From contig NZ_JADMOL010000003.1 in assembly GCF_015558675.1 (NCBI RefSeq), forward strand, positions 476,813-540,812: a DNA stretch of 64,000 nt. Reading direction: 5' to 3'. Within the stretch, counting starts at the first letter, position 1. Each line of letters begins with the position of its first letter. Below are positions 20,339-30,400 of the stretch, piece by piece. The notes beneath the pieces are model-generated. The model ran no database searches. It was given only the letters and a program-made list of their open reading frames with translations, and had not been told where the DNA came from. The translations under genes and the position numbers were made by a program. The DNA is from Paenibacillus sp. 1001270B_150601_E10 (GTDB lineage Bacteria > Bacillota > Bacilli > Paenibacillales > Paenibacillaceae).

Positions 20339-20590
20339 CCATATTCTCCCTTTACCCAATTCTTTTTACAAGAGTATAGGAAACAACACGGAAAAACACA
20401 ACAAGGCCTAGGCCCTAAATAGATGCCGGTCATCTGCCTTCTTGCATTTGTAATCGAGAATGGCCTGCGGCAGCAACACTTGCTTCCTATGACTGACTGT
20501 CTATTCTATATTTCTGCCTTTTGGCAGGAAGAGCTCTCTCGCTCGTTGAATATGGCATTAATGCTAAATACAAAAGGGAGTTGCTCCAAT

Positions 20591-21604
20591 ATGAGTGCTT
20601 ACGATGTAGACATCAGCAAACTGATTAGTGGAAAACGAGAACTAGAGGGCAGCGGAAGCTATATCCTCTGCACCCCCGATAAGCAGATCGTAGAGATCGA
20701 TTCGACCCGATTAAGGGAAGGAATGTTCGTGAGCGCAAAACATATAGAGGATGCTTTATATGAATATTGCAGATCGGCAGTGGAGGAGTATATCACGGAA
20801 GGAAACAACGAGGACGTGTATACCTTCTCCATTTATACCGATACCTATCACGGCAGCTATGTCATTTATATCAATAACCAGAACACTTTGAACGAAATGG
20901 TAGAGGATTACTATACTCGTGAACGCGAGCGACATCCCAATAAAGATGAACATGAAATTCGTGAGAAGCTCTACTCCGATTTGAAATACGCAGAGGGAGA
21001 TTTCCCTTTTATGTACGAGGATATGCCTGAGCGTTTGGAGAAATGGCTCGGCATGTTCCATTGTGTCAGCTTGGAGGAGCCTCGCTTTCTCGATATTGAA
21101 CAAAACTATATATTCGAGAAGACACTCTTCGATTCCCAGCTGTTCCTGATTGCGATTGATGTCATTCACCGCTTGCAGCACGACTTCGAACAGCTCCAGC
21201 GCACGGATGACTTTATCGCCTATGTCTCTGCTGCGGATGGCGTTGGAGGCGATTACTTGACCACAAGCCAGCTGATTCGTAAATGTGTCCACGAGGAGCA
21301 GCTATATAAAGCCATGCCTGACGTGAAAGAGAAGGATCTGGAATTCCAAGAAGCCGTAAAGGCCGTACAGCAGAAGCCTGTTGATGAACAGGTCCAACAC
21401 TGGGTGAAGGTTATTGATAAGGGAGAATTCGGGGAAGGCAGCCCGTATCAATTCTGGAGAACCAATTACGAAGCGTATGACCAGCTGATCCGGCTCAGCG
21501 ATTCAATCGTACCATCTATTCAAGAACAGATGAACGGCGAGCTTAAGCCGGATACGAGGCTGATTCTGGACATGGTGCTGGGAAATTTCAGGAATCTCAC
21601 CTGA
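20591..21604 (+). CDS. Hypothetical soluble protein
   Basis: 337 residues, no signal peptide or membrane segment, acidic. I do not recognise it firmly. The N-terminal part (residues 25-180) has alternating strands and helices, including IEDALYEYCRSAVEEYI and VYTFSIYTDTYHGSYVIYINN, which recall DUF4303-like proteins of toxin-immunity loci. The C-terminal half is mostly helical. ATG 20591 follows AAGGGAG; the longer frame from 20423 lacks a ribosome site. It diverges from the ankyrin gene and probably belongs to the immunity-type set. Confidence 0.65.
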   Translation: MSAYDVDISKLISGKRELEGSGSYILCTPDKQIVEIDSTRLREGMFVSAKHIEDALYEYCRSAVEEYITEGNNEDVYTFSIYTDTYHGSYVIYINNQNTLNEMVEDYYTRERERHPNKDEHEIREKLYSDLKYAEGDFPFMYEDMPERLEKWLGMFHCVSLEEPRFLDIEQNYIFEKTLFDSQLFLIAIDVIHRLQHDFEQLQRTDDFIAYVSAADGVGGDYLTTSQLIRKCVHEEQLYKAMPDVKEKDLEFQEAVKAVQQKPVDEQVQHWVKVIDKGEFGEGSPYQFWRTNYEAYDQLIRLSDSIVPSIQEQMNGELKPDTRLILDMVLGNFRNLT

Positions 21605-21728
21605 TGAATTTCCCACGTTGCGACGAAATCGTTGGTGTTATTGCTACGAAAGCAGATATTGTTGCCGCATATACAAGCTCCCCCCTGAATAGGGAGGAGC
21701 TTGCTGTTCAATACGTCAATCAATTTCA

Positions 21729-22577
21729 TTAGTCCTCCAGCAGAAAATGCAGCAGTCTATCGCGTGCCTGCGCATAGTGTGGGCTGAACCACATAAGATG
21801 GCTCTCCGCCTCTGTTAAACAAAGCTTCGCATGAGGAATTCGCTCCATTGCGTATTCCACATGACGGTATGGAATCGTACCGTCATACTTGCTGAATATG
21901 ACCAACGTCTCCGCTTTAATCCGTGATAGATCGCCACTATCGTGTTGAATATCATTTATGAATCCTGAACCGGAGCGCTGGGTTGCAACAAACTGCTTCA
22001 TCGTGTGCAGCTGCTTATCATCCAGTGTCTCTATGATAGTCTTTGCGTTTAAGGTGGTTAGGCTTTCCATTAATTTGGATAGTGTAAACCGCGGAGCAGT
22101 ATTCAGCATCCCCCGGAATAATGCCCAAAAAATCCGCTCAATCCCAGGTCTGAACAGCAAGGAAGCAATACGCTTCTGCCTAGCATCCGGCCATTCACAG
22201 GTCACAGCACACTGCAGGACAAGCCTTCTGACAAGCTTTGGGTATCTGCTAGCAAGCTGAAGCCCAGTAGGGCCTCCTGCGGATAATGCGATAACATCAA
22301 TCTGCTCGACCTGAAGGGCATCCATTAATGCGGCAAGTGCATCCGCGGCCTCATGAGCCGTTCTGCCCGTTGCGGATGGGGTTCCTTGATAACCGGGGCG
22401 CGATGGAACAATCAACCGATAGCCCGCCTCCAACAGATAGGGCTCATCTGGAAGCAGCGAATTACAGTTCGTATGTCCTCCGTTGATAATCAACAAGGTC
22501 CGCTCTGCCTGACGATTGGGGTGCACAGCAATTCGATATTCCACTAAGCCATGAGGGGTTTCAATGCAGGTTTTCAT
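21729..22577 (-). CDS. Alpha/beta hydrolase
   Basis: 282 residues, no signal peptide. Nucleophile elbow ALSAGGPTG with Ser99, oxyanion segment INGGHTN, acid near KYDGTIP and a C-terminal His in ESHLMWF. Esterase, lipase or haloperoxidase-like activity; the substrate is unknown. AAAGGAG precedes the ATG. It lies 57 bases downstream of a TetR regulator on the same strand, so it is probably the regulator's target and co-transcribed. Confidence 0.85.
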   Translation of the reverse strand: MKTCIETPHGLVEYRIAVHPNRQAERTLLIINGGHTNCNSLLPDEPYLLEAGYRLIVPSRPGYQGTPSATGRTAHEAADALAALMDALQVEQIDVIALSAGGPTGLQLASRYPKLVRRLVLQCAVTCEWPDARQKRIASLLFRPGIERIFWALFRGMLNTAPRFTLSKLMESLTTLNAKTIIETLDDKQLHTMKQFVATQRSGSGFINDIQHDSGDLSRIKAETLVIFSKYDGTIPYRHVEYAMERIPHAKLCLTEAESHLMWFSPHYAQARDRLLHFLLED

Positions 22578-22634
22578 CGCAGTTCTCCTTTACCCGAATA
22601 GTAAACACTTGTTCATTTTTAATTCAAAAAAAAT

Positions 22635-23255
22635 TTACTGAACCAACTTACCGAAGCCCTGAAACAGAATGTCAATGTACTTCATGATGCAGGCTCGAAT
22701 AAGCTGTTCATCTTCATAAAGCCGCATAATCTCGAACAACCCTTCCAAAAAGCTGACAGCCAACGGCTTTGCAACCAACCCAGCCGAATAGCCAATAGAT
22801 TGCGATTGCGCTTGATTGCCCGAACTATATCCTGATCGTTCAAGATGCTGCTCGACATGCTCGGCAAAGACGGCAACAATCTGATCTTTCGCGTCCTCGT
22901 ACTTTGTCCCTGCGCTTCCATCAAGCAGAATCAACATTTCCTTGCGGTTATCAAGCAGAAGGCCGCTCATGACTTGCCCAATCTGTGTAATCATCTGCTC
23001 CAGCGTTAATGAGACATCCTCTCGCATCTTGCCCGACTGATGCTCATTCAAGGCAAGCAAGCGATGGTACACCGGGGTTGTAATCGCATAGAACAGCTCT
23101 TCCTTATTCGGATAATAGCGGTACAGATTGCCTGCTGAAATGTTCGCCTGCTTGGCAATGCCTCGCATTGATGCAAGGTTATACCCTTTTTCCAGAAATT
23201 CTTGGCATGCAGCTGCTAGAATCGCTGCTTTAACATCCTCTTTTAACACTTGCAT
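22635..23255 (-). CDS. TetR-family regulator
   Basis: 206 residues. The N-terminal HTH is clear (AILAAACQEFLEKGYNLASMRGIAKQANISAGNLYRYYPNKE region); the C-terminal ligand domain is unassigned. The ATG at 23255 has GGAGG seven bases before it, preferred over an upstream in-frame ATG at 23273. A palindrome covers the ribosome site (23257-23274), suggesting direct autorepression. It leads into the alpha/beta hydrolase at 21729. Confidence 0.88.
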   Translation of the reverse strand: MQVLKEDVKAAILAAACQEFLEKGYNLASMRGIAKQANISAGNLYRYYPNKEELFYAITTPVYHRLLALNEHQSGKMREDVSLTLEQMITQIGQVMSGLLLDNRKEMLILLDGSAGTKYEDAKDQIVAVFAEHVEQHLERSGYSSGNQAQSQSIGYSAGLVAKPLAVSFLEGLFEIMRLYEDEQLIRACIMKYIDILFQGFGKLVQ

Positions 23256-23256
23256 A

Positions 23257-23274
23257 AATGAACCTCCGTTCATT
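23257..23274. promoter_or_regulatory. Palindrome over the TetR ribosome-binding site
   Basis: AATGAAC-CTCC-GTTCATT: perfect 7-bp arms with the complement of the GGAGG site in the 4-base spacer. Either a TetR operator that also masks translation or an RNA hairpin sequestering the ribosome site. Confidence 0.55.
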
Positions 23275-23407
23275 ATTATGATAGCAAATGCAAGGTGCTT
23301 TCTACAAGCGATTATAACGATTAGAGCGGAGGCTTTTTTGTTTTACAGTTGTCTGAAAGGGTCTCCTGACCGCTCATCGCTATAATGCAAAGAAAGCTAT
23401 AGAGAGG

Positions 23408-24142
23408 TTAAGCGTATCTTTCACAGCCTTTTGACAAGAGCCATTGTTCCATGGCATCAAACATGGGCTGCGCCTGCTGCTCATAAAAAATGGCGATTTC
23501 TTGCGTGTTTGCAAGATTGAATCGAATATACCCGCCAAGCCGTTGGTAGAACAGCATGCAGGTGTATTCATTTTCGATGAGTAGGTCAGGATGAAATTCC
23601 TCCCGGCACATGCCGGCGAGCTTAGAAAGCGTGGGCTGTTCCTGCTTCGGCGGCAAGCGTAGGAAAAGATGACGCTTATCATCGGTCCAAGGTTCGTAAT
23701 ACACCGGCCCTTCCTGACTGCTGCCGTATACTTGACGATAAATATCGTCTAATACTCTTGCGTATTGCTCTTCTCCCTGCTCCCTCATCGGTATGGATAA
23801 TGCCCTTAACGCATCCTCATGCCGAGGCAGCCAGAGCAGCTGAGCTGTCTCCGGATGGATCGCTAGAAAGTCTCCATCCACCGTTGTACCTATCGCGATG
23901 CATTGTCCAATTTGCAGCTTTGTTATGGGACTGGATTCATCGTGCTCCCATAACTCATACTCAGGAAAAGGCTTGAGAACCTCTGAATCGGGCAAATGGA
24001 TATTCATCCACCCCCTATATGTCCCTTGCCCAAAGGATTGCAAGAACTGAAGGTAACCCGGTGGAAAAAGAAGTTCTTCCACATGCACAATCGCTTGATG
24101 CTTGCCTTCCATCACCGGCTTAGGCTGGGATACGAGATACAT
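23408..24142 (-). CDS. SMI1/KNR4-like (SUKH) immunity-type protein
   Basis: 244 residues, cytoplasmic. The N-terminal half looks like SUKH: ELLFPPGYLQFLQSFGQGTYRGWMN, then the strand pair CIAIGTTVDGDFLAIHPE. The C-terminal half is a second alpha/beta region without assignment. ATG 24142 has GAGGAGG at seven bases; ATG 24148 is too close to it. SUKH proteins act as immunity partners to secreted nuclease and other toxins. Diverges from the small membrane protein at 24322. Confidence 0.65.
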   Translation of the reverse strand: MYLVSQPKPVMEGKHQAIVHVEELLFPPGYLQFLQSFGQGTYRGWMNIHLPDSEVLKPFPEYELWEHDESSPITKLQIGQCIAIGTTVDGDFLAIHPETAQLLWLPRHEDALRALSIPMREQGEEQYARVLDDIYRQVYGSSQEGPVYYEPWTDDKRHLFLRLPPKQEQPTLSKLAGMCREEFHPDLLIENEYTCMLFYQRLGGYIRFNLANTQEIAIFYEQQAQPMFDAMEQWLLSKGCERYA

Positions 24143-24321
24143 GAACATTCCTCCTCATCCTGGATTATATATTCACCTGAGCGTTGTGCCGAGAACACTT
24201 ATCCCAAATTATAAACAACCTTTTCAACACACATGGACTTATCTGAAAAAATTCATTAAGCTATAATAAAACAAAATATAGGATTAATTTTCCAAAAAAA
24301 GAAGTGAGGTGCATCCCATTG

Positions 24322-24696
24322 ATGACGGTTATTCTAGTCATTGTCATCTTCTCACTATGCACAGCGTCATTAACCATTACGTTTGTCATCAAAGGACTCC
24401 GAACCCGCAGCAACAAGCTATCCCAGCGCAAGGCCATTCTGATGAACGGTACTTCTGCGCAGGCAACGATTAACGCGATTCAGCAAACCAATTCTCAGCT
24501 TGACGATCAACCGGGAGTGCTTCTCGACCTGACCGTCACCAAGCAGGATGGCGAAGTTGTTCATACTGTGGTAGAAACCTTCATCCCGATCATCCATATC
24601 CCCTCGTTTCAAAAGGGAGAAACGATTGAGGTCAAATACTTGACCATAGACAACGCGCTGACTTTCGAAGTCGTTGGGGCCTATGTCCCACGTTAG
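24322..24696 (+). CDS. Small membrane-anchored protein, DUF3592-like
   Basis: 124 residues: an N-terminal helix (residues 2-24, LVIVIFSLCTASLTITFVIKG) and a beta-rich domain outside or inside the membrane, containing ATINAIQQT, the strand DGEVVHTVVETF and KGETIEVKYLTIDNALTFEV, the last resembling the closing motif of DUF3592 proteins. Starts ATG 24322 or TTG 24319 both follow GTGAGGTG. Function unknown. It lies between SUKH genes. Confidence 0.6.
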   Translation: MTVILVIVIFSLCTASLTITFVIKGLRTRSNKLSQRKAILMNGTSAQATINAIQQTNSQLDDQPGVLLDLTVTKQDGEVVHTVVETFIPIIHIPSFQKGETIEVKYLTIDNALTFEVVGAYVPR

Positions 24697-24750
24697 TGAA
24701 TCTTGCCGCCCACCGGTAAGAGGTCCAACCCAAAATAACCGCAGGCGACA

Positions 24751-25524
24751 TCAATGGTCGCTAATGAATTCCTCTAGACTGATGGGGCGCATGTCATAAT
24801 CAGCGCCGATGCTCTTCAGCTGTGCCTCAATACCTGCGGCACGCAGCTCCACACCCTTATATATGAGCAACGGTACCTGCTCCAAATAAGCTCTCGCCTG
24901 CGCATAATCACAAGAGAATGCTTTTTTGATAAACATCAGCGTCTTTATCTTATCTTGACCTTCACCTGTAAGCATTAGCTTGTAATAGTTCACTGGCGTA
25001 TCCTCGTCCATCTCCCACTCTTCCAAGCCTCGCGGCAGCAAGGTGCTTCGTAAAAATGAAACGAGGTCATCATAAGCTATGGAAAAATCCCAACTGCCCG
25101 TTCCATGCTCCGCAGTATAAATCACCGTGTCCCCTCTGGATAGATCCATACAATACGGGTCGCCTTCATCGCATGCAATGACGAGGTAGCTGCTCGGCCA
25201 ATCCAAGATATCCTCATCCGTTACGGGATTATACTGATACCCCCATTGCCCTTGTGAAAGCTCACTCGCACCGTAAATATCAAGACTTAAATATTCATCT
25301 GTGTTCCAGCTCACCGATTCGGGCACATAATGCTTCAAAAAGTATAGGTACTCATCTGGCAGCTGCCATTGATCCGTCACGAAGCGTATCGTCTCTTCTT
25401 CGGCTTCCGTCGATAGATTCATAGGGTATCGGGCATAAAAATCAGGATTCTGCACGCGCAGTGCTGCAACTAACGCTTGCATCTCTTCAATAACGGCATC
25501 TATTTCTTTAAAACGATTATCCAA
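24751..25524 (-). CDS. SUKH domain fused to an L7/L12-like C-terminal domain
   Basis: 257 residues. Residues 25-170 are SMI1/KNR4-like (LPDEYLYFLKHYVPESVSWN, DEGDPYCMDLSRGDTVIYTAEHGTGSWDFSIAYDDLVSFL). Residues 185-250 follow the pattern of the ribosomal protein L7/L12 C-terminal domain: IKTLMFIKKAFSCDYAQARAYLEQVP, then a helix ending LKSIGADYDM. This fusion is seen in immunity-type SUKH proteins. The start is TTG behind GTGGTGA. It diverges from the gene at 25687. Confidence 0.75.
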   Translation of the reverse strand: MDNRFKEIDAVIEEMQALVAALRVQNPDFYARYPMNLSTEAEEETIRFVTDQWQLPDEYLYFLKHYVPESVSWNTDEYLSLDIYGASELSQGQWGYQYNPVTDEDILDWPSSYLVIACDEGDPYCMDLSRGDTVIYTAEHGTGSWDFSIAYDDLVSFLRSTLLPRGLEEWEMDEDTPVNYYKLMLTGEGQDKIKTLMFIKKAFSCDYAQARAYLEQVPLLIYKGVELRAAGIEAQLKSIGADYDMRPISLEEFISDH

Positions 25525-25686
25525 AGCGTTTCACCACTCTTAATTAACGAATTCATTCCTTTTCTTGCATTTATCATACCATCGTTTGGAAAAAAATCGT
25601 GCAACTAAATTTCCCCCGATGAGAGTTTCTCCCCATCCATGATAATATAGTAACAGTAGCTATGACGTTTAAAGGAGGAGAACACC

Positions 25687-26229
25687 TTGAACCTCTTAAC
25701 TCAGGAAACGGACAATATTCCATGGCATCGGCTGACGACAGCCTATGGCAGAGGGGCCGACATCCCGCAGCTCATCAAGACTGGCCAATATGAACAAGTG
25801 ACTAACCTGATCGAACATCAAGGCACCCTATGGCAGGTAACGCCTTGGGCGCTGCTCTTGCTGCTGAAAGGGCTTGCAGGCAAGATGCCGGAAGAAGTCT
25901 CTTCCGAGGAGATAGAACTGTACCTGACGGTAGCAAATACGATAAACATAGCCTACATGAATGCTGAACATACGGTCGAGACGATGAACGATTTGCTGAA
26001 TGAGAAGTTCTTGTGGCCAGAGAGTGAAGAAGACGACGAAGAATGGTGGGAGCAAGAAGAGCCGCCCGGCTATGAGCCTGAACCCTTCCTTGGGTATTAT
26101 TATTTCAGCTTTTTGCTGTTAAAGGAGGCTGTTCCCCTCTTCACCGCAATACTGAACGGAAACGAAAAGCTTGCTCCTGCTGTCCAAGAAATGCTGCATC
26201 TGTTGAAGCCTGAAGATGTTCGCGGGTAA
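25687..26229 (+). CDS. Hypothetical helical protein
   Basis: 180 residues, acidic, no membrane segment. I do not recognise the family. It opens with PWHRLTTAYGRGADIPQLI and is mostly helical, with a very acidic linker around residues 112-135 (ESEEDDEEWWEQEEPP). The helix pairs resemble HEAT-like packing. AAGGAGG gives an excellent ribosome site for the TTG start. Surrounded by immunity-type genes and diverging from the SUKH fusion, so an immunity role is a reasonable guess only. Confidence 0.6.
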   Translation: MNLLTQETDNIPWHRLTTAYGRGADIPQLIKTGQYEQVTNLIEHQGTLWQVTPWALLLLLKGLAGKMPEEVSSEEIELYLTVANTINIAYMNAEHTVETMNDLLNEKFLWPESEEDDEEWWEQEEPPGYEPEPFLGYYYFSFLLLKEAVPLFTAILNGNEKLAPAVQEMLHLLKPEDVRG

Positions 26230-26315
26230 AGGTAAACCTATTTCGAAAAAAAGCACCTTGCAGCTTCATATCAATCCCTTGTCCCTTGTTCTCAGTATAA
26301 AGGAAGGTATGCCAG

Positions 26316-27389
26316 ATGACACTTGAACTCCTGTACCATGAATACATAAATATCAAATGCAACCGAGGATTACAGCCTGTTCCAAACGATAGCTTTGAAT
26401 ATGGCCTTCTTGAAGACGACAGCGCAGAGCTATTCTTTGTTGATCGTGAAGATGCAACGTTTATCGATTGGGTGAATGAATTACAGCCTAGAGATGCTCA
26501 TTACGTCAACCATCCGGACTGGAAGCCTGTACTCTCTGCTGATTTCGAACAGCTAGATGTCTATGACGAACTGATTTTGTATTATTTGCTGTATACAATC
26601 AACCAGACAATGTCCATCGTAAAGATCGATTTTTACAATGCCATGAATGATTTTATGAAGAACTACTGTTTTTTTCAGTTATCGCAATTGGCGGATGCTA
26701 GAGCGTTAAGCAATGAACAGAAGCATCAATTAAGAGATTTCTTCTTCTTTTTCTATCTCTATGCTCACCCCGTGAATGAGGAGACGCTCTACGGTTTTTC
26801 ATTCAGCGGACAAGACTTGGTTCATACGAAAACCAATATCCTCATGGAGCACTATTATTCGCTATATCATGATTACTATAGCGAGAATATCGAGAAGCAC
26901 CAAGATCAATTATTCATTGCTCTACATGAAATACAAGCCAGTAAAACACTCACACTGGAGCTGTTGCGAGCCATAGAGGGGAAGTCGCCCAAGCTCACCA
27001 TGCCTCCAGAAGACGGCTTAGAGAATATAAGGCGACTGATCAATAACGTAGATGAGTTTCTACATATGCACAGCGAAAAGAAAACAGCGCTGTTCGATGT
27101 CATGAGAGACTTTCTCTCCAACAAATGCACTAATCCCTATCGCGAGCATTGTTTCAGCATACTGCTTCAGAATTATGTCTGCTATATCCTTTATTTTGAC
27201 TTTGATGATATTCATGATTTGGTGGAATTCTTTAAAGATACCCCGTTATGGTGCGAATGCATCATCAACAAAATGTTTACGGATTCGATCTTTATGCAGA
27301 AGATCATGAGACAGAACCATATCGATATTCGCCAATATCAGAATGTCATCGCTCACTTCAATGAGGATGCACACAGGATATATCTGTAA
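26316..27389 (+). CDS. Hypothetical helical protein
   Basis: 357 residues, soluble, rich in Tyr, Phe and His, predicted mostly helical. No motif or family recognised. AAGGAAGG precedes the ATG. It lies 86 bases after 25687-26229 on the same strand and ends at a palindromic terminator, so the two form a likely operon at the end of the immunity-type run. Real coding status is supported by the length, the ribosome site and the absence of a competing gene on the other strand. Confidence 0.65.
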   Translation: MTLELLYHEYINIKCNRGLQPVPNDSFEYGLLEDDSAELFFVDREDATFIDWVNELQPRDAHYVNHPDWKPVLSADFEQLDVYDELILYYLLYTINQTMSIVKIDFYNAMNDFMKNYCFFQLSQLADARALSNEQKHQLRDFFFFFYLYAHPVNEETLYGFSFSGQDLVHTKTNILMEHYYSLYHDYYSENIEKHQDQLFIALHEIQASKTLTLELLRAIEGKSPKLTMPPEDGLENIRRLINNVDEFLHMHSEKKTALFDVMRDFLSNKCTNPYREHCFSILLQNYVCYILYFDFDDIHDLVEFFKDTPLWCECIINKMFTDSIFMQKIMRQNHIDIRQYQNVIAHFNEDAHRIYL

Positions 27390-27422
27390 TTCACCATCAT
27401 GAACTCCTTGCCGCATGTTTTA

Positions 27423-27442
27423 GGCCATCCATATGGATGGCC
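27423..27442 (+). terminator. Palindromic terminator
   Basis: Perfect palindrome GGCCATCC-ATAT-GGATGGCC followed by TCTTTTATG on the plus strand, 34 bases after the stop at 27389. Confidence 0.7.
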
Positions 27443-27499
27443 TCTTTTATGCCTATTTTCTCATGAAAGGGCCTCTTATCCTGAATAGGTTAAAGGGCT

Positions 27500-30400
27500 T
27501 TATCTATGTCCATCGCCATATCTGCTGCCTGGTTTGCTGCATACATAGAAGGTTACCTTTGTCCCCGCTCCTAACGCACTTGTAATCTGCAATCCTGTTC
27601 CGAATCGACGTTTTAACCGCTGATCGGTATTGATCAATCCGACTCCTGACTTGTTGTCAGCCTTTCTTTCTAGTATCCGCTGCAATTGGGTATCGTTCAT
27701 TCCGATTCCATCGTCTTCAACGGTGATCTCTGCATGCGTCTCATGGACCGTAACCCGAATAGCTACTTTCCCTCCACGAGCCCGCTTCATCACGCCATGC
27801 CTAATCGCATTTTCGACTAAAGGCTGGATCGAAAGAAAAGGAATATGAATGCCCTCGTAGTCGTCTATCTCCCAAATAATCTGCAGCCTTTTATCAAAAC
27901 GCACCTTCTCAATATATAAATAAGATTGCACGAGACTCAGCTCTTCCTCAAGCGGAACAAGACCGTCCATATTTTGAAATTTAAATTTATGCCTTAAAAA
28001 GTTGCTGAACTCATCCAGCAAATGACGCATCTTATCCAGATCAATATCACTTAAGGCAGATACCGCGTTTAATGCGTTGAATAGGAAATGCGGCTGAATT
28101 TGCGCTTGCAGCCACGCTGCTTCTAGCTGCAGTTGTTCGCGAACCATCTTTTTGATCGTCGTTAATGCTTCTATTCGCGATCTTATTTCCACTGCCTCCA
28201 CAGGCTTGGTGACATAATCGTTGGCTCCCGCTAAAAAGCCGCTCTGAATATCTTTCGGCTGGCTTCTCGCTGTAAGCAGCAGAATAGGCAGCTCGGTAAG
28301 CGTAAATTTCTCGCGAATCCTTCGCGTCAGCTCATAGCCCGACATCTGTGGCATCATAATATCCGTGATGACTAGATCCCAGTCCTTAGTATCCAGTACA
28401 GCCAACGCTTCCTTGCCGCCCGTAACCATCGTGAGGTCATACTCTTCCGGCGGCAGTATCGCTTCAAGCACTTGAAGATTAATAGGGTCATCATCAACGA
28501 TTAATAGAAGCGGTCGATCATGCTCTCTCTCTCCAATTAAGGTTTGCTCCATCGTTGGGGAGATTTCCGGTCTGTTTAGGCCGCTTGGGATTGTTTGATT
28601 CAGCATTAAGGATAGCGGTACGGATTCGAAATCAGGAGGACCGTCAGCCCCTTCAACCATCCCCGCATTTGCCAACTCTAAGGAAAAGGTGAAGGTAGAG
28701 CCTTCTCCTAGAATAGAGGTGGCATACAATGTCCCTCCGTGAAGCTCAACCAGCTGCTTGCTAATGCTTAAACCAAGCCCAAATCCGCCTTCTATCATCG
28801 TCTCACTCGTGCTGCCCTGCTCATAGGGAAGGAATACTCGCTTCAGCATCTCCTCATCCATTCCAATTCCGGAATCGGTAATCGCAACATAAGCTCTTCC
28901 ATCTCTTGTAAAAGCTTGAATCAGAGCTTCCCCTTCATTCGTATACTTCACTGCATTATGAAGCAAATTGAACACGATTTGAATCAGGCGGTTCTCATCC
29001 GCAATGACAGTAGGAAAATTCTCTGATATCAGATTTGCAATCTTAACAGACTTCACTTCAGCGTTAAATTGCAGCATATCCATAACTCCCGTTACGATAG
29101 GCTGAATCCTAATCACTTTTTTCTGAAGCCGCGGCGTCCCTTCTTCTAAACTCATGACATCAATCAAGTCGTTTAAGATAAATGTCAGACGATGCCCTAC
29201 CGATAAGACCGTTTCAAGCTCTTTGACACTTCGCTCCTGCAGCAGATGCCGTTCCCTCTTTAACACAGATTGTGACATGTTAAGCATGCTATGAAGCGGA
29301 TTCCTAAATTCATGCGAGGTATTAGCCAAGAATTGATCCTTATGATCATTCATTCTTTGCAAGGTCGCAGCGATCTCCTTCGTGTTGGCATGCATATTAA
29401 AGTAATCCTTAAACCACACTGAGGCAATACATCCCATGGAGATTATAAGATCAAACGGATAGTGGACAATACTCATGCCGCTTTCTCGCCAATATAATGA
29501 CCAAAGAAAATGGTGTATGAGCGCAAGCAGCGAACAAAGCAACAGCAGATGTTTATTTATATCTTTGATGATTATTTTTACAATAGTAAAGACGGTGACA
29601 ACTGCAGCTATGCAGCCCAATAAAAAGTAAACGGGGAAAAGCGCAATCACCTGGGAGGGAGCTAAAAATAAAATCATTCCTGCAGTTCCCAGACTAATCA
29701 CCCTATAAGCAGGGAACACTCTTCTCCAATAAGGGAGCTCACGATGATTGGTGCACTCCAGCAACGCATACGCCCCTATGATAAAGGAGGCATTGGAAAG
29801 TCGGAAATCCCACTGGTAGCCGATGTAAAATAATTGATGGAACAGCTTTTCATCATTGCTAAATAAACTAGATAGCGTTACACATAGCGCCAGCAGTGAA
29901 AAATAAAGCAGCCTCTTCTCCCTATTGCCTACTAAAAATAAAATAAGCGAATAGACAGCATGCATAAGAAAGATAACAGCCCCCAGAAGCTGCATCGAAA
30001 TGGAGAATTTCATTTCCTTTGCAATGGCTCCTTCCGAGCCAAATTTAATCGATCGAATAATGCCGCTATTTCGACTATCCACATAATTAGCCGCCTGAAT
30101 CACCAGTTCGATGACGCCGTCCTCATCTGCCGTAAAGGTTGTGGAATAAGGCAGGTTTTTTGCCACATATTCATTTTCCGATTTGGCCACCTGACCAGAT
30201 GCAGTAAGCAGCCGACCGTTAACATATAGTTCCGATGATGTGCGCACGCTTGGTACACGGATGCTGTAATTGATATCCTTTCCTGGATCTACATGAATGC
30301 GCAAGCGATAGGAACCAAATCCATATGGAGTTGGCCTGTCAGGCTGCAAGGCTTCATTCCATCCTCCCGGGACCTGGATAAGTTCTCGCTTGTTCTCATC

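Noticed and set aside
20756-21292. Minus-strand open frame of 178 codons
   Set aside because: Antisense to the gene at 20591-21604, which has a ribosome site; composition looks like a shadow.
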